A DNA stretch of 64,000 nt. Origin: Leptotrichia buccalis C-1013-b. GTDB lineage: Bacteria; Fusobacteriota; Fusobacteriia; Fusobacteriales; Leptotrichiaceae. Position 1 is the stretch's first letter. Each line of letters begins with the position of its first letter. Of this stretch, positions 18,301 through 27,603 are shown piece after piece. A program made the translations under genes and the position numbers. The notes under the pieces are model-generated. The model was given only the letters and a program-made list of their open reading frames with translations, did not search any database and had not been told where the DNA came from. The stretch lies in contig NC_013192.1 in the NCBI RefSeq assembly GCF_000023905.1, forward strand, positions 2,294,001 to 2,358,000. The letters run 5' to 3'.

Positions 18301-18485
18301 TTTTCTCCCTTCAAATCAAGAAATATACTCAAACCTATTTTAAATTAAACTGCTAAAATTATATAAATTTAAGGTTTGAGTAAAATAGTCATAGCTTTTG
18401 AGTTTGGTTTAAAATAAGTTTTACTATACAATATATTTATTATACTGTTTTATCTGATTATTTACAAGATTATAAAAAAATCCCT

Positions 18486-19874
18486 TCAAATTTTAGGAAT
18501 CTCCAAAACAACCTTAAATCCTCCATATTCACTATGTTTCATCATAACTTTACCATTATGGACATCAATAATTTGCTTTACGATAAGAAGTCCCAAACCG
18601 TGCCGCTGTTCTGTCGTATTTTTATCACAAACCATATAATGTGGGGCATTATTGAGTTTTTCCAGCTCTTTGTCAGAAACTCCTGTTCCATTATCTTCAA
18701 CACAAATTATGCAATTTTTTTCATCTTCTTTTACTGAGATATAAATTATACATCCATTTTCGTTGTGATTGATGCTATTTTGAATTAAGTTCGCTAGAGC
18801 TCGTTTTATCAAATTACTATCGATATTGGCAAAGCAAGATACAAGTTCATTTTTCGTCTTCCACTCTATCGGAAATTTTTCATCGATATTCATATTCAAA
18901 AAATCAACGACAACTTGCCTAACTACTGCTACTAGATTTTCTTTTTTCTGCTCAAAAGGCTGCATATTATATTCTAACTTTGAAGCAAGGTTCAAATCAT
19001 TTATTAAATTTTTTATACGCTCACTTTGTTTCAAAATGACGGAAAGCTTTTTATCCGTTTCATCTGATAAATTCAAAGATGTTTTCAATTGACTTGTGTA
19101 ACCCATTATCATTGATAGTGGAGTACGAATATCGTGAGAAACTCCTGCAATCCAGTTGGCTCGTGCCGTGTCTTTATTTCGCAATTGTTCCCTTTGATTT
19201 TGCAAAATTTCAGAAGTTTTATTTATACTTTTTGCAAGTTCTGACAAAACGCCTTTTTCTTTCACATGTACAGGCGTATCTTTAGGCAAATTTTGTATGC
19301 CTTTTATTATTGGATTTACAGAACCTAAAAGTTTAGAGTTGGAAATAATGTATATTAAAAATACAAAAATTATGTTTAGACAAAAAAGTATAAGTAAAAA
19401 TTTTGGAATATTTTTGACAAGTCCGTATTTCCAGTTGGCTACTGGGTATTTCCAATAACTATTTTTAGGATAGCCTAGCACGAGTAAATTATTTTCAACT
19501 TTGGAAGTGAAAACAGGATAGTTTTTTATATAGGCATGTGAAAATATGGCAATATCAGATATTGAGTATTCTTTTGGAATATCATCAGGTAAATTGTCTG
19601 TTTGCCATATAACTTTCTTTGAATCGTTGTCAATCAAGATTGCCCATATATTTTGTTTTTTTAAGTCAGCAGTCATTTCGTCAGGCAAAGTGTATTTACC
19701 ATTTTCAAATTTTAACATATCTGCTACTTTAAAAGTATAGTTCATGGGAGGATTTTTTGATACATATTTAAGAATCCATAATCCGTATAGAAAAATATTT
19801 AAGAATAGAAGTAGGACAAAACTTAATATTAAGGTTATTATAAAACGACGTATTAGTTTTAGTATGCTTTTCAT
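18486..19874 (-). CDS. Membrane sensor histidine kinase
   Basis: The start is set at 19874 because GGAGGG lies just before that ATG and it couples to the stop of the regulator gene (TGATATG); the longer frame would overlap further. The 462-aa protein has two membrane helices (about residues 10-32 and 155-175) flanking an extracytoplasmic sensor of about 120 residues, a short HAMP-like linker, a dimerisation helix with GVSHDIRTPLSMIMGYTSQL (phosphorylated His), and a HATPase domain with NLIQNSINHNENG (N box), VEDNGTGVSD (G1) and HGLGLLIVK (G2). Its cognate regulator is the upstream overlapping gene. The signal is unknown. The architecture resembles VanS-type kinases of Firmicutes. Confidence 0.93.
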   Translation of the reverse strand: MKSILKLIRRFIITLILSFVLLLFLNIFLYGLWILKYVSKNPPMNYTFKVADMLKFENGKYTLPDEMTADLKKQNIWAILIDNDSKKVIWQTDNLPDDIPKEYSISDIAIFSHAYIKNYPVFTSKVENNLLVLGYPKNSYWKYPVANWKYGLVKNIPKFLLILFCLNIIFVFLIYIISNSKLLGSVNPIIKGIQNLPKDTPVHVKEKGVLSELAKSINKTSEILQNQREQLRNKDTARANWIAGVSHDIRTPLSMIMGYTSQLKTSLNLSDETDKKLSVILKQSERIKNLINDLNLASKLEYNMQPFEQKKENLVAVVRQVVVDFLNMNIDEKFPIEWKTKNELVSCFANIDSNLIKRALANLIQNSINHNENGCIIYISVKEDEKNCIICVEDNGTGVSDKELEKLNNAPHYMVCDKNTTEQRHGLGLLIVKQIIDVHNGKVMMKHSEYGGFKVVLEIPKI

Positions 19875-19875
19875 A

Positions 19876-20580
19876 TCATTTTCCCTCCACAATTAGTTTG
19901 TAGCCTAATCCTTTCATTGTTATTAATGACACAGGATGGGAAGGGTTAATTTCAATTTTTTCTCTAATACGTCTTATATGTGTCATCAGTGAATTTGTAT
20001 AAACATAGGCATTTTCGCCCCATACAGCTTCACACAATGTATCAATGGTTACAATACGTCCTGCGTTTCGGTAAAGAGTCTGTAATAATTCATATTCCTT
20101 TGCAGTTAACGGTATATTTTTATTATCTTTTACAATTTCTCCACATGAAAAATCAATTTGACAGCCATTCAAATTTACAATTGGGCTTTCTTTTTTGTAA
20201 GTTCGCCGCAAAATTGCTGTAATTCTAAACAAAAGTTCTTTTGGCAAAAAAGGCTTTACAATATAGTCATCCGCCCCTAATCCAAAGCCTTTGAATTTAT
20301 CCTCATCTTCTCCACGTGCTGTAAGAAATAATATTGGATAATTACTGGTTTTTCTCAACTTTTCCAGTAATTCAAAACCGTTTCCATCTGGAAGCATAAC
20401 ATCCAATATCGCTAAATCAGGCTGTTTTTCTTCAACGCATTTCATAGTTTCCTTCACACTTTTTGCAGTCTGTATATTTTTATACCCGTAATCAGCTAAA
20501 ATTGATATAGTCATATCTAAAATTTCCTGCTCATCATCAACAATTAAAATACATTTATTTGTCAAATATTTTTCAATCAT
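19876..20580 (-). CDS. OmpR/PhoB-family response regulator
   Basis: 234 aa with a receiver domain (residues about 8-120): ILIVDDEQEILD has the acidic pair, LAILDVMLPDGNG the phosphorylated Asp, FLTARGEDEDK the conserved Thr, DDYIVKPF the Lys. The winged-helix DNA-binding domain follows (about 135-232) with LTAKEYELLQTL, VWGENAYVYTNSLMTHIRRIREKI and GLGYKL. The gene precedes and overlaps the kinase gene, forming a two-gene operon. A divergent small membrane-protein gene starts at 20789 and shares the 208-bp upstream region; it may be a target, which is a guess from position. Confidence 0.95.
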   Translation of the reverse strand: MIEKYLTNKCILIVDDEQEILDMTISILADYGYKNIQTAKSVKETMKCVEEKQPDLAILDVMLPDGNGFELLEKLRKTSNYPILFLTARGEDEDKFKGFGLGADDYIVKPFLPKELLFRITAILRRTYKKESPIVNLNGCQIDFSCGEIVKDNKNIPLTAKEYELLQTLYRNAGRIVTIDTLCEAVWGENAYVYTNSLMTHIRRIREKIEINPSHPVSLITMKGLGYKLIVEGK

Positions 20581-20788
20581 TTCAAAATCTCCTTTTATTG
20601 CTATTTAAAATTTTATCAATTAATTATAGCATATAAATTAATTTCAGTTTTTTATTTTTTAAAAAAGTAAGGTAAATGTAAAGTAGAGAGAATGTTATCG
20701 TAAGGTTGATGTGGTAATATATGAGTGTAGGAAAGGAAGGAAGTATAAAATAAATATAAAAAATTTAATAGATGAGAGGAAGATTATT

Positions 20789-21133
20789 ATGAAAATGGAA
20801 CTAATAAAAAAATTAAGCGATGATGTTTTTGCAGATAAAAAACAACATTTAATGGCTAGCAGAATAGCATTAATTATGAGCGTAGTACCTATTTTAAGTC
20901 AAGTTATGTCAATATTTAAGGTAAATTATGTAATAGCGCATATGTTTGGTGCAGTAAATGCCTTGTGTATTCTAGGTTCTTTCGTGTTGTCTGTTTTATG
21001 CATAAAAAATCAAAAAAATCGTAATTTTATGAATGTTTGCTCAATAATAATAAGTGGATTTTTTATGCTTGTTGTTGCAGTGTTGATGGTTATAGGTTTA
21101 ATTTATACTATTGCCTATGTGGTAAAACATTAA
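20789..21133 (+). CDS. Small three-helix membrane protein
   Basis: An ATG at 20789 has GAGGAAG 7 bases upstream, so I prefer it over a longer frame reaching 20711. The 114-aa product has three hydrophobic helices: about residues 26-45, 50-75 and 80-110, with a charged N-terminus (KMELIKKLSDDVFADKKQH). No family motif is recognised. It is divergent from the response regulator gene, which makes it a candidate target or partner of that two-component system. Confidence 0.6.
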   Translation: MKMELIKKLSDDVFADKKQHLMASRIALIMSVVPILSQVMSIFKVNYVIAHMFGAVNALCILGSFVLSVLCIKNQKNRNFMNVCSIIISGFFMLVVAVLMVIGLIYTIAYVVKH

Positions 21134-21208
21134 AAGAATTAGGAATTTTTGTATAATATTGTTTCAGATATTTGAATTTCATATTATAAGTGAAAAATCT
21201 GATTAGAT

Positions 21209-21248
21209 AAAAAAGGCTGTCTCATAAGGTTCATTTTATGAAACAGCC
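21209..21248 (-). terminator. Terminator of the leftward HRDC gene
   Basis: On the reverse strand, GGCTGTTTCATAA (21236-21248) pairs with TTATGAGACAGCC (21215-21227) with one mismatch, followed by a run of six T. It lies downstream of the HRDC gene and 75 bp past the convergent membrane-protein gene. Confidence 0.75.
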
Positions 21249-21340
21249 AATTTTATAAAAAAAACATAATTCAAAAATTTTCCAATTCTTAAATTTATGT
21301 TTTATAAATTTCTTTAAAAAAATCTTAATATCTCAAAAAC

Positions 21341-21835
21341 TCAACTTTTCATATCATAAAAATTTTCCAAAATCAGCAAAAGCTCTTCTCCATAATCTCT
21401 AATTTTCCGTTTTCCCATTCCCTTTAACTGTGAAAGTTCTTCAATATTTTTAGGATTAGTTTTTGCAATATTCGCCAAAAGCTGGTTTGAAGCAATAATA
21501 TATGGTGGATAGCCCAAAAGCTGTGCTTCTCCTGCCCGCCATTCTTTTAATATCTTGTATAGTTCCATTTCATCTTCTGTCAAATATTCCATATAATTTT
21601 TGTTAGTCTCTTTAAATTCTTTTCCATCTTGTGTAAAATTATCTTTTCCAGAATTTTTATTAAATTTATCTGCTTTTTCACACTCAACAAAAGCCGTCCA
21701 GTAATATTTCCCCTCCATTTTCACCAGTTCAGCCTGATACTTCACAATTTGCACATTCCCCAGCACTCTTTCCAATTTTTCCTGCTCAAATTCCCCTATA
21801 TTTTCATTAAATGGTAATGTTACTATTTTTAACAC
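21341..21835 (-). CDS. HRDC-domain protein
   Basis: 164 aa. Residues about 83-160 form an HRDC domain (LYKILKEWRAGEAQLLGYPPYIIASNQLLANIAKTNP is its first half and LSQLKGMGKRKIRDYGEELL the second), the nucleic-acid-binding helical bundle found at the end of RecQ helicases and RNase D. The N-terminal 80 residues include ITLPFNE and a VKMEGKYYWTAFVE strand, resembling a small domain that often precedes HRDC in stand-alone proteins. It probably binds DNA or RNA; no enzymatic motif is present. Confidence 0.8.
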   Translation of the reverse strand: MLKIVTLPFNENIGEFEQEKLERVLGNVQIVKYQAELVKMEGKYYWTAFVECEKADKFNKNSGKDNFTQDGKEFKETNKNYMEYLTEDEMELYKILKEWRAGEAQLLGYPPYIIASNQLLANIAKTNPKNIEELSQLKGMGKRKIRDYGEELLLILENFYDMKS

Positions 21836-21871
21836 CTCAATTTCCCCCTCTTTATTTAAAATTTGTAACTT

Positions 21872-22339
21872 TTATTCATTTAAATATTTCACAAATTCCT
21901 TTTCATTCATCCCAATTTCTTTAGTATTTTTATTCACTTCAGCCTTTAAGTAATTATCAACTTCATTTCTAGTAAATTCGGCTATAATTTTATTATTTGA
22001 AATATCTTCATATTTCACAAATGATAAATTTTCAATTAAAGCAAATAACAAAGCCGAATTCTTAAGAAACTCATTTTTTTCAGGAATTTTTCCAGAATTT
22101 ATATTTAATTTCACAAGTATTCCATAAGGCTCTTTTTCTGAAAGAATTTGTACCGAATTATAACTTGCTTCTTTGGGATATTTTAAATTTGATAAAATAT
22201 TTATTACTTTAGAATTGTCGCCTACATATTTTGTTTTGTATTCGTAAATATTTTTTTCTGAATTTTGTGATTTACCACACGCTGTAAAAATAATACATAC
22301 AGTTAATAAAATTATTATTTTTAATTTTTTATTTTTCAT
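21872..22339 (-). CDS. Small lipoprotein of unknown function
   Basis: The start is set at 22339, where GAGGTGAT precedes ATG by five bases. The 155-aa protein begins with a signal peptide (KNKKLKIIILLTVCIIFTAC) whose FTAC is a lipobox, so it would be lipid-anchored. The mature part is polar with no recognised domain. It lies 30 bp downstream of pheT in the same direction and may be co-transcribed with it. Confidence 0.7.
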   Translation of the reverse strand: MKNKKLKIIILLTVCIIFTACGKSQNSEKNIYEYKTKYVGDNSKVINILSNLKYPKEASYNSVQILSEKEPYGILVKLNINSGKIPEKNEFLKNSALLFALIENLSFVKYEDISNNKIIAEFTRNEVDNYLKAEVNKNTKEIGMNEKEFVKYLNE

Positions 22340-22369
22340 AGCGATCACCTCATAAATTCATGATAATTT

Positions 22370-24766
22370 TTATTGTCTTAAAACCGCCCCATAATCTTTC
22401 TCAACTTTAGCCACAATCTTGTTGGAAATGTCTACAATTTCTTTTTCTTCAAGTGTTTTACTCTTATCTCTTAGAACTACGCTGATTGCCACACTCTTCA
22501 TTCCTGGCAGTACTCCTACACCTTGATAAATATCGAATAATTCCACTTTTTCTATTTTCTTGTCAACTTTCTGGATTGTTTTTAAGACATCTCCAACTAG
22601 GATTTCTTCCTTCATAACGAATGCAAAATCTCTTGGCACGGCAGGATATTTTACAATTCCCTGATAATTTGCCTTTTTACCGATATATTTCTGAATCAAG
22701 TCAATGTTAAATTCTCCAACTAGAACAGATGTTTTCCCTAAGTCAAAGTTTTCTAGCACATCTGGATGAATTTCTCCAAAACTTCCAATTAATTCACGTC
22801 CCACAAACACGTCAACTGAACGTCCAGGGTGGAACTGACTTTGCTCAGAACGTTTTATCATATAGTTATTAAATTTAAGCTGTGTAAAGATTTCTTCTAC
22901 AATTCCCTTTAAATCGTAAAAATCGTAAGGAACAGGTTTTGGATTCCACAATGTCTTGTCGTTTTCTCCAGCCAGAATTATTCCCAATTTCACTTCTTCT
23001 TTTGCCAATTCTTCGGCTTTTTCAAAAGTTCTGCTCACTTCAAAGAATCTGATATTTGAAACATTTCTGTTAATGTTGTCCTTTGCGTTTTTGATAAGGC
23101 TGTAAAGCAATGTCGGACGCAATGTTACAAAATCCTCTGTAATTGGTTTTAACACATCAATCAGTTTTTCCTGTGCAACTGTATATTTTATTTTTTCCAT
23201 TGCATCTTTTGGAACAAAGCTGTAGTTGATAACTTCCTTAAGTCCTGCATTTGCTGCAATAAGTTTTACTTGCGTAGAAAGTTTTGTTGTGTCAATAACT
23301 GGCTGTTCGCTAATATCCAGTTTTGGTAAAATGTTTTCGATATTGTCAAAACCATACATTCTGATAATTTCTTCAAAGTAGTCCTGCTCATTTTCCAAAT
23401 CGTCACGGTAACTTGGTGCAGTTAATGTCAAAGTTTCTCCATTATCTATAACTTCGATTTCAAGTCTAGTTAAAATTCCAACAACAGTTTCACGAGGAAT
23501 TGCTTTCCCAACGAAACGGTTCAGTCTTTCAAAATTAAGTTCAGCAGACTTTTTCTCATAAGGAACAGGATAATTGTCAACAGCTCCAGCCAATATTTCT
23601 CCACCTGCTACTTCCTGAATCAAATTCGCAAGTCTATTTATCACATTAATCGCATTTTCCTCGTCCACTCTTCTTTCAAATCTGTATGAAGAATCACTTG
23701 ATAAAGTCAATCTTCTTGACGTTTTTCTCACATTTTGCGAGTTAAAGTTCGCCACTTCTAAAAGGATATTTTTTGTATTTTCAGTAATTTGTGAATTTTC
23801 TCCGCCCATTACACCACCAAGTGCTACGGCTTTCACTGCATCTGAAATTACAATATCATCACTATTTAATTCTCTTTCGTGTTCATCAAGCGTAACCAGT
23901 TTTTCATTTTCAAGCCCTGCTCTCACAACAATCTTTCCACCTTCAATTTTATCCAGATCAAAAGCGTGATTAGGCTGATTAAGTTCCATCATAACAAAAT
24001 TTGAAGCATCTACAATATTATTAATACTTCTAATTCCAATGGATTCTACTCTTTCCTTAAGCCATTTTGGACTTTCCTTAACAGTTACATTTTTAATAAT
24101 TCTAGCCACATATCTTTTTGCCAAATTACTGTCTGAAATTTCAACCGAAATATTGTCGGCAGTTTTTTCGCTACTTTCAGTATTTATCACAAAACTAGGA
24201 TATTTAACTTCCTTTCCGTAATAAGCCCCCAGTTCTCTTGCAATCCCAATATGCGATAAACAATCAGGACGATTTGGCGTAATTTCCAGCTCAAACACAG
24301 TATCATTAATTCCCAAATATTCCTTCATTGGTATTCCGGCAGGTGTATCTTGAGGTAAAATCATAATCCCGTCAGAATCCTTACCAATATTCAGTTCTTC
24401 TTCTGAACAAAGCATTCCATTTGATTCTACACCTCTTATCTTCCCTTTTTTAATAACAAAGTCTTCAGCCAGTTTTGCTCCAACCTGTGCTAAAACAACC
24501 TTATCCCCAGCCTTATGATTAGACGCACCACATACAACCTGCAAAATTTCCTTCCCATTATCCACTTTACAAATCGTCAAATGATCCGAATCAGGATGCA
24601 TCTCCTTTTCAACAATATGTGCCGTTACAACATTTTCCAAGTTTTCCCCCAGCACCTCAATTTTTTCCACTTCCTGCCCAATCATAGTAAGGGCATTTTC
24701 CATTTCATTTATTTCTATTCCATCTAAATCTATATACTGCTTTAACCAGTTTAACGAAATCAGCAT
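22370..24766 (-). CDS. pheT: Phenylalanyl-tRNA synthetase beta subunit
   Basis: 798 aa, full length. In order: tRNA-binding (EMAP-like) domain in residues 40-155 with HPDSDHLTICKVD and VVCGASNHKAGDKV; B3/4 editing domain (about 210-385); B5 domain (about 405-475); catalytic-like core (480-680); and the C-terminal FDX-ACB anticodon-binding domain (about 705-798) starting at YQGIVKYPAVPRDFAFV. It forms the alpha2-beta2 enzyme with PheS. Unusually its partner pheS (28103-29122) is not adjacent: five genes lie between them in the same direction. Confidence 0.97.
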   Translation of the reverse strand: MLISLNWLKQYIDLDGIEINEMENALTMIGQEVEKIEVLGENLENVVTAHIVEKEMHPDSDHLTICKVDNGKEILQVVCGASNHKAGDKVVLAQVGAKLAEDFVIKKGKIRGVESNGMLCSEEELNIGKDSDGIMILPQDTPAGIPMKEYLGINDTVFELEITPNRPDCLSHIGIARELGAYYGKEVKYPSFVINTESSEKTADNISVEISDSNLAKRYVARIIKNVTVKESPKWLKERVESIGIRSINNIVDASNFVMMELNQPNHAFDLDKIEGGKIVVRAGLENEKLVTLDEHERELNSDDIVISDAVKAVALGGVMGGENSQITENTKNILLEVANFNSQNVRKTSRRLTLSSDSSYRFERRVDEENAINVINRLANLIQEVAGGEILAGAVDNYPVPYEKKSAELNFERLNRFVGKAIPRETVVGILTRLEIEVIDNGETLTLTAPSYRDDLENEQDYFEEIIRMYGFDNIENILPKLDISEQPVIDTTKLSTQVKLIAANAGLKEVINYSFVPKDAMEKIKYTVAQEKLIDVLKPITEDFVTLRPTLLYSLIKNAKDNINRNVSNIRFFEVSRTFEKAEELAKEEVKLGIILAGENDKTLWNPKPVPYDFYDLKGIVEEIFTQLKFNNYMIKRSEQSQFHPGRSVDVFVGRELIGSFGEIHPDVLENFDLGKTSVLVGEFNIDLIQKYIGKKANYQGIVKYPAVPRDFAFVMKEEILVGDVLKTIQKVDKKIEKVELFDIYQGVGVLPGMKSVAISVVLRDKSKTLEEKEIVDISNKIVAKVEKDYGAVLRQ

Positions 24767-24895
24767 TCTTTTTTTCTCCTTATTTTTCTTTTTTTTATTT
24801 CAAATATATTATACAATCTATTTTATTAATAAATGGTAATCCAAGTTTTTTGATTAGTAATTATTTTTTCTTTTTATTTATCATAAGTTTTTCTA

Positions 24896-25080
24896 AGCAG
24901 GGAGATCAAACGCCATCTCCCTGCACCCACGCTTTACGCAAAACTTTCTTATAAAAGAAAAAGAAAACTCGATTTTTAATAAAGATTATTTCATTTCTTT
25001 AAGTAATTACAATTTAAATTACATTCAAAAATCTCAAACAGTTCTTTTTCTTTTAACGAAATTTTACTTATTATTTTTTA
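24896..25080. repeat. Interspersed hairpin repeat, copy A
   Basis: GCAGGGAGAT (24897-24906) and ATCTCCCTGC (24915-24924) form a perfect 10-bp stem around an 8-base loop CAAACGCC. The hairpin and the following stretch to about 24968 match copy B at 46340 with one difference in the first 65 bases, and a looser similarity continues for about 110 bases more. The conservation of a non-coding stretch at two distant intergenic sites marks it as a dispersed repeat family. Confidence 0.75.
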
Positions 25081-25188
25081 GTATTACAATTGGTATTATT
25101 AAATTAAAAATGTCGTGATTTTTTGGAAATAAAAATTACTGTTTGAGCGAAGCGAGTTTCAATTTTGTTTTCAAAAAATTCTTAGACA

Positions 25189-25218
25189 AGCCAGGGATAG
25201 TGCGTAGCACTTTCGCCA
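25189..25218. repeat. 30-bp hairpin motif, copy A
   Basis: A 30-base segment beginning AGCCAGGG and ending TTCGCCA contains AGTGC-GTA-GCACT (25199-25211), a 5-bp stem with a GTA loop. It matches 23 of 30 bases with a segment at 37060-37089. One stem position changes from G-C here to T-A there, so pairing is kept. Confidence 0.55.
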
Positions 25219-25273
25219 TTCTCTTTAATATGCTATTATTTAAATATGTTAAAATAACTATTATTGCGAAATA

Positions 25274-25299
25274 AAGGGAAATGGCGATTGATTTCCCTT
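25274..25299. repeat. Hairpin with loop complementary to the 24.9-kb hairpin
   Basis: AAGGGAAAT (25274-25282) pairs perfectly with ATTTCCCTT (25291-25299) around GGCGATTG. This is an inverted, diverged relative of the repeat at 24897-24924 and 46341-46368 (loop CAATCGCC in the latter is its exact complement). Confidence 0.55.
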
Positions 25300-25369
25300 G
25301 CGTTTAGAAAAAGAAAAAACATAGAATTTATAAAAAGATATATATTAAATCAATATTCATACTATAAAA

Positions 25370-26203
25370 TTAAATAAAAATATTTTTTACTACTTTTATA
25401 AATAATTCAGGTTTTTCTATATACTTCATATTTTTTGAAAAAATAATTTCTCCTGTTTTCTTCTCAATTTGTATATTTTTATTGTTCTTATTTTCTAAAA
25501 CCGTAATTTTTCCAATTTCCTTCCAAAAATAATTTTCCAAAATCTTGTCTTTTTGATTTTCCATTCTAATTCCATTTTTATCTAAAAAAATATATTCAGA
25601 AATTTTGACTTTTTCCAAATTTTTATCCATATTCAAGCTAAGAATCTTATCTTTCGCAGAATCAATTTCTTCAATAATTCCAAACTTAAATTCAAAATCA
25701 TCTTGATTTTTAACTTTTTTATCAAATTCATTTTTCAAAACAAATTCAACATAATTTTTTACAAATAATTTTGAAGCCAATTTGTTTAATTTTAAATTTA
25801 TTGTAATTTTTTCTAATTTTTTTTGATTTTCTATTTCAATAACGAGAAATTCAACATTATCAGAACCATTTTTTAAATTTAAATAAAAATAATTTTTCAC
25901 ATCTTCAAAAAATATTTTTTTCTTTTTCAAGACATCTTCAAAGCCATTTTCATAAAAAATATATTTCCCAACAGAACTTTCATCCATTTTCAGCCGTAAA
26001 AACTGAATTGGCACAAATGCCACAACAAAAATTCCAATCCAGAATAAAAACTCAAAATAATTTTTTCCCCAGTTCACAAGCGATGAAATTATAAGGAAAA
26101 ATCCCAAAATAATGCAAATTGCCATAATAAATGTAGTTTTTATAATCAAAACTTGTGAAATTCCAGCTTTTCCAACTGTTTTTCCTAATATTTTTTCTTT
26201 CAT
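25370..26203 (-). CDS. Membrane protein of unknown function
   Basis: 277 aa with two membrane helices close together (about residues 22-45 and 53-70), then a Lys-rich cytoplasmic domain of about 200 residues. The alternation of short hydrophobic strands (YFYLNLKNGSDNVEFLVIEI and later KIGKITVLENKNN) suggests two PH-like beta domains, an impression not a match. It lies in the block between pheT and pheS and is followed after a 27-bp gap by the DUF1963 gene upstream, so it is likely co-transcribed. Function unknown. Confidence 0.6.
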   Translation of the reverse strand: MKEKILGKTVGKAGISQVLIIKTTFIMAICIILGFFLIISSLVNWGKNYFEFLFWIGIFVVAFVPIQFLRLKMDESSVGKYIFYENGFEDVLKKKKIFFEDVKNYFYLNLKNGSDNVEFLVIEIENQKKLEKITINLKLNKLASKLFVKNYVEFVLKNEFDKKVKNQDDFEFKFGIIEEIDSAKDKILSLNMDKNLEKVKISEYIFLDKNGIRMENQKDKILENYFWKEIGKITVLENKNNKNIQIEKKTGEIIFSKNMKYIEKPELFIKVVKNIFI

Positions 26204-26229
26204 TTTCCAAAATTATCCTATTTTTATTT

Positions 26230-27084
26230 TTAACTGCAATCCCAGTTATAAAGAATTTCTGAAAAATCTTTATTTTTCAACTTTTCACGATTTATAAAAA
26301 AGTTTATTACGCCAGCATCTCCGATACAAACTTTCCATTTTCCTTTGGTTTTATCATGTTCACTGTCAAGCTGAAACAGCAATGTATCATATTTTTGGTA
26401 TTTTTCCTCATATTTTCTTGGATCTTCCTGTGTAAAATATGGAAAACCTTCACATTGTGAGTGATAATCATCTGAATAATCTATTAAGTTCTGCAACTTT
26501 TCATAAAGTTTCAATTCTTGTGCTGAGTCTAAACTTTTCTCTTCACAAATTTCGTCAAATATATCTTCAAAAAAATCTTCAAATCTTTCTTTTTCAGTTT
26601 GTAATTCAAAATTCATTTTATAACTTTGATTATCTTCTGTAACACCATATTCTTCAAATTTTTGTGGATTATAAATATCTTTTAACTTTTCTGTATTGTA
26701 AAATTTCCCAATTTCTTCATGATAAATCACTCTAAATCCATTTTGAACAGTTTGCCCCAAATTAAGTCCCATAAGACTATCGTTAGCTACAAAAAATTGT
26801 AAAATTCCTTTTTTGGGAAAATCCTTCAATCCTCTCAAATTTTCACAATTAATCTGTGCAACCAAAAACATCTCATTTCCATCGGACGTTTCTGGAATTT
26901 TTTTTCCTATCGGAACATAGGGTAATCCCATAACTTTACTATCTGTTATTTTTAGTTCATCTTTCGCCAATGTAATTTTTGTAAAAGCCTTTGTTTGCGC
27001 AGTTTTTTGATATTTATCCCAAATTTCATCATAAACTTTTTTGGCAAATTCATCATCAATTTTTATTTCTAATTCATTTTCCAT
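26230..27084 (-). CDS. DUF1963 (YwqG-like) protein
   Basis: 284 aa. LPYVPIGKKIPETSDGNEMFLVAQINCENL, then PKKGILQFFVANDSLMGLN is the N-terminal signature of the YwqG/DUF1963 fold (the P-x-G-G-x-P and L-A-Q-I-N-x-x-x-L motifs, here slightly degenerate). Later PYFTQEDPR and LLFQLDSEHD fit the family's C-terminal part, including the WKVCIGDAGVINFFI strand near the end. The family is widespread and of unknown biochemical role, often with immunity or SMI1-like neighbours. It belongs to the accessory block splitting pheS and pheT. Confidence 0.85.
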   Translation of the reverse strand: MENELEIKIDDEFAKKVYDEIWDKYQKTAQTKAFTKITLAKDELKITDSKVMGLPYVPIGKKIPETSDGNEMFLVAQINCENLRGLKDFPKKGILQFFVANDSLMGLNLGQTVQNGFRVIYHEEIGKFYNTEKLKDIYNPQKFEEYGVTEDNQSYKMNFELQTEKERFEDFFEDIFDEICEEKSLDSAQELKLYEKLQNLIDYSDDYHSQCEGFPYFTQEDPRKYEEKYQKYDTLLFQLDSEHDKTKGKWKVCIGDAGVINFFINREKLKNKDFSEILYNWDCS

Positions 27085-27114
27085 TTTTAACCTTCCAATT
27101 AAATTAGTAATTTA

Positions 27115-27594
27115 TTATCTAAATTTTTCCATTCTTACAATTCCTTCATCATCTGCTTTATTTACTTCATTTTTGCAACTATATCCCATTTTTTTGTAAA
27201 ATTGTACAGCTGTAATAGATGCAGGTACCTCGATTCTTTTGGCTCTTAAAAAATATTCATCTTTTTCCAATGTTTCAATAATTTTTCGTCCTATTCCCTT
27301 TCCCTGATGTTCAGGCGATATAAAAATAGTAAATAAAGAACTCTCATCAATTTTATTCCAATATGGTGCAATTGCTCCACATCCAATAATATTTCCCTTT
27401 TCTTCGGCAACATAAAAATGTGTCCACGAGGCTCTTTTAAGAACATTTTCAGGCTGGAAATTATTTACGTGATTTTCTATTGAATCAGTAGAATAATCTT
27501 TTATATTCGTTTTCCGCAATGTCTCAATAATCAATTTAGATACTTTTTTAGCGTCTTTTTCCTCAAATCTGCGTATTCTCATATTTTTCTCCAC
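27115..27594 (-). CDS. GNAT-family N-acetyltransferase
   Basis: 159 aa. MRIRRFEEKDAKKVSKLI is the GNAT motif C/D start, and FTIFISPEHQGKGIGRKIIETLE contains motif A (Q-x-x-G-x-G/A) that binds acetyl-CoA; VQFYKKMGY is motif B. It acetylates a small amine or a protein N-terminus; the substrate is not apparent. It follows the RelE-type toxin gene after 9 bp, so it appears to be read in the same transcript as the toxin-antitoxin pair. This is not the long GNAT toxin subfamily paired with DUF1778 antitoxins, because its upstream partner is a RelE-type toxin. Confidence 0.9.
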   Translation of the reverse strand: MEKNMRIRRFEEKDAKKVSKLIIETLRKTNIKDYSTDSIENHVNNFQPENVLKRASWTHFYVAEEKGNIIGCGAIAPYWNKIDESSLFTIFISPEHQGKGIGRKIIETLEKDEYFLRAKRIEVPASITAVQFYKKMGYSCKNEVNKADDEGIVRMEKFR

Positions 27595-27603
27595 TTTTTA
27601 AAT

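Larger units (their letters stand above)
24767..25369. other. Long intergenic region with several repeats, no gene
   Basis: The 603 bp between pheT and the 277-aa membrane-protein gene encode no protein I can support. They hold a hairpin repeat also present near 46.3 kb (24896-25080), a 30-bp hairpin motif also present near 37.07 kb (25189-25218), and a second hairpin at 25274-25299 whose loop is complementary to the first hairpin's loop. The stretch looks like accumulated non-coding repeats rather than a decayed gene. Confidence 0.6.

Noticed and set aside
27115-27594. GNAT gene as a toxin of a GNAT-RHH toxin-antitoxin pair
   Set aside because: No ribbon-helix-helix partner precedes it; the adjacent pair is of RelE/RelB type and complete by itself.
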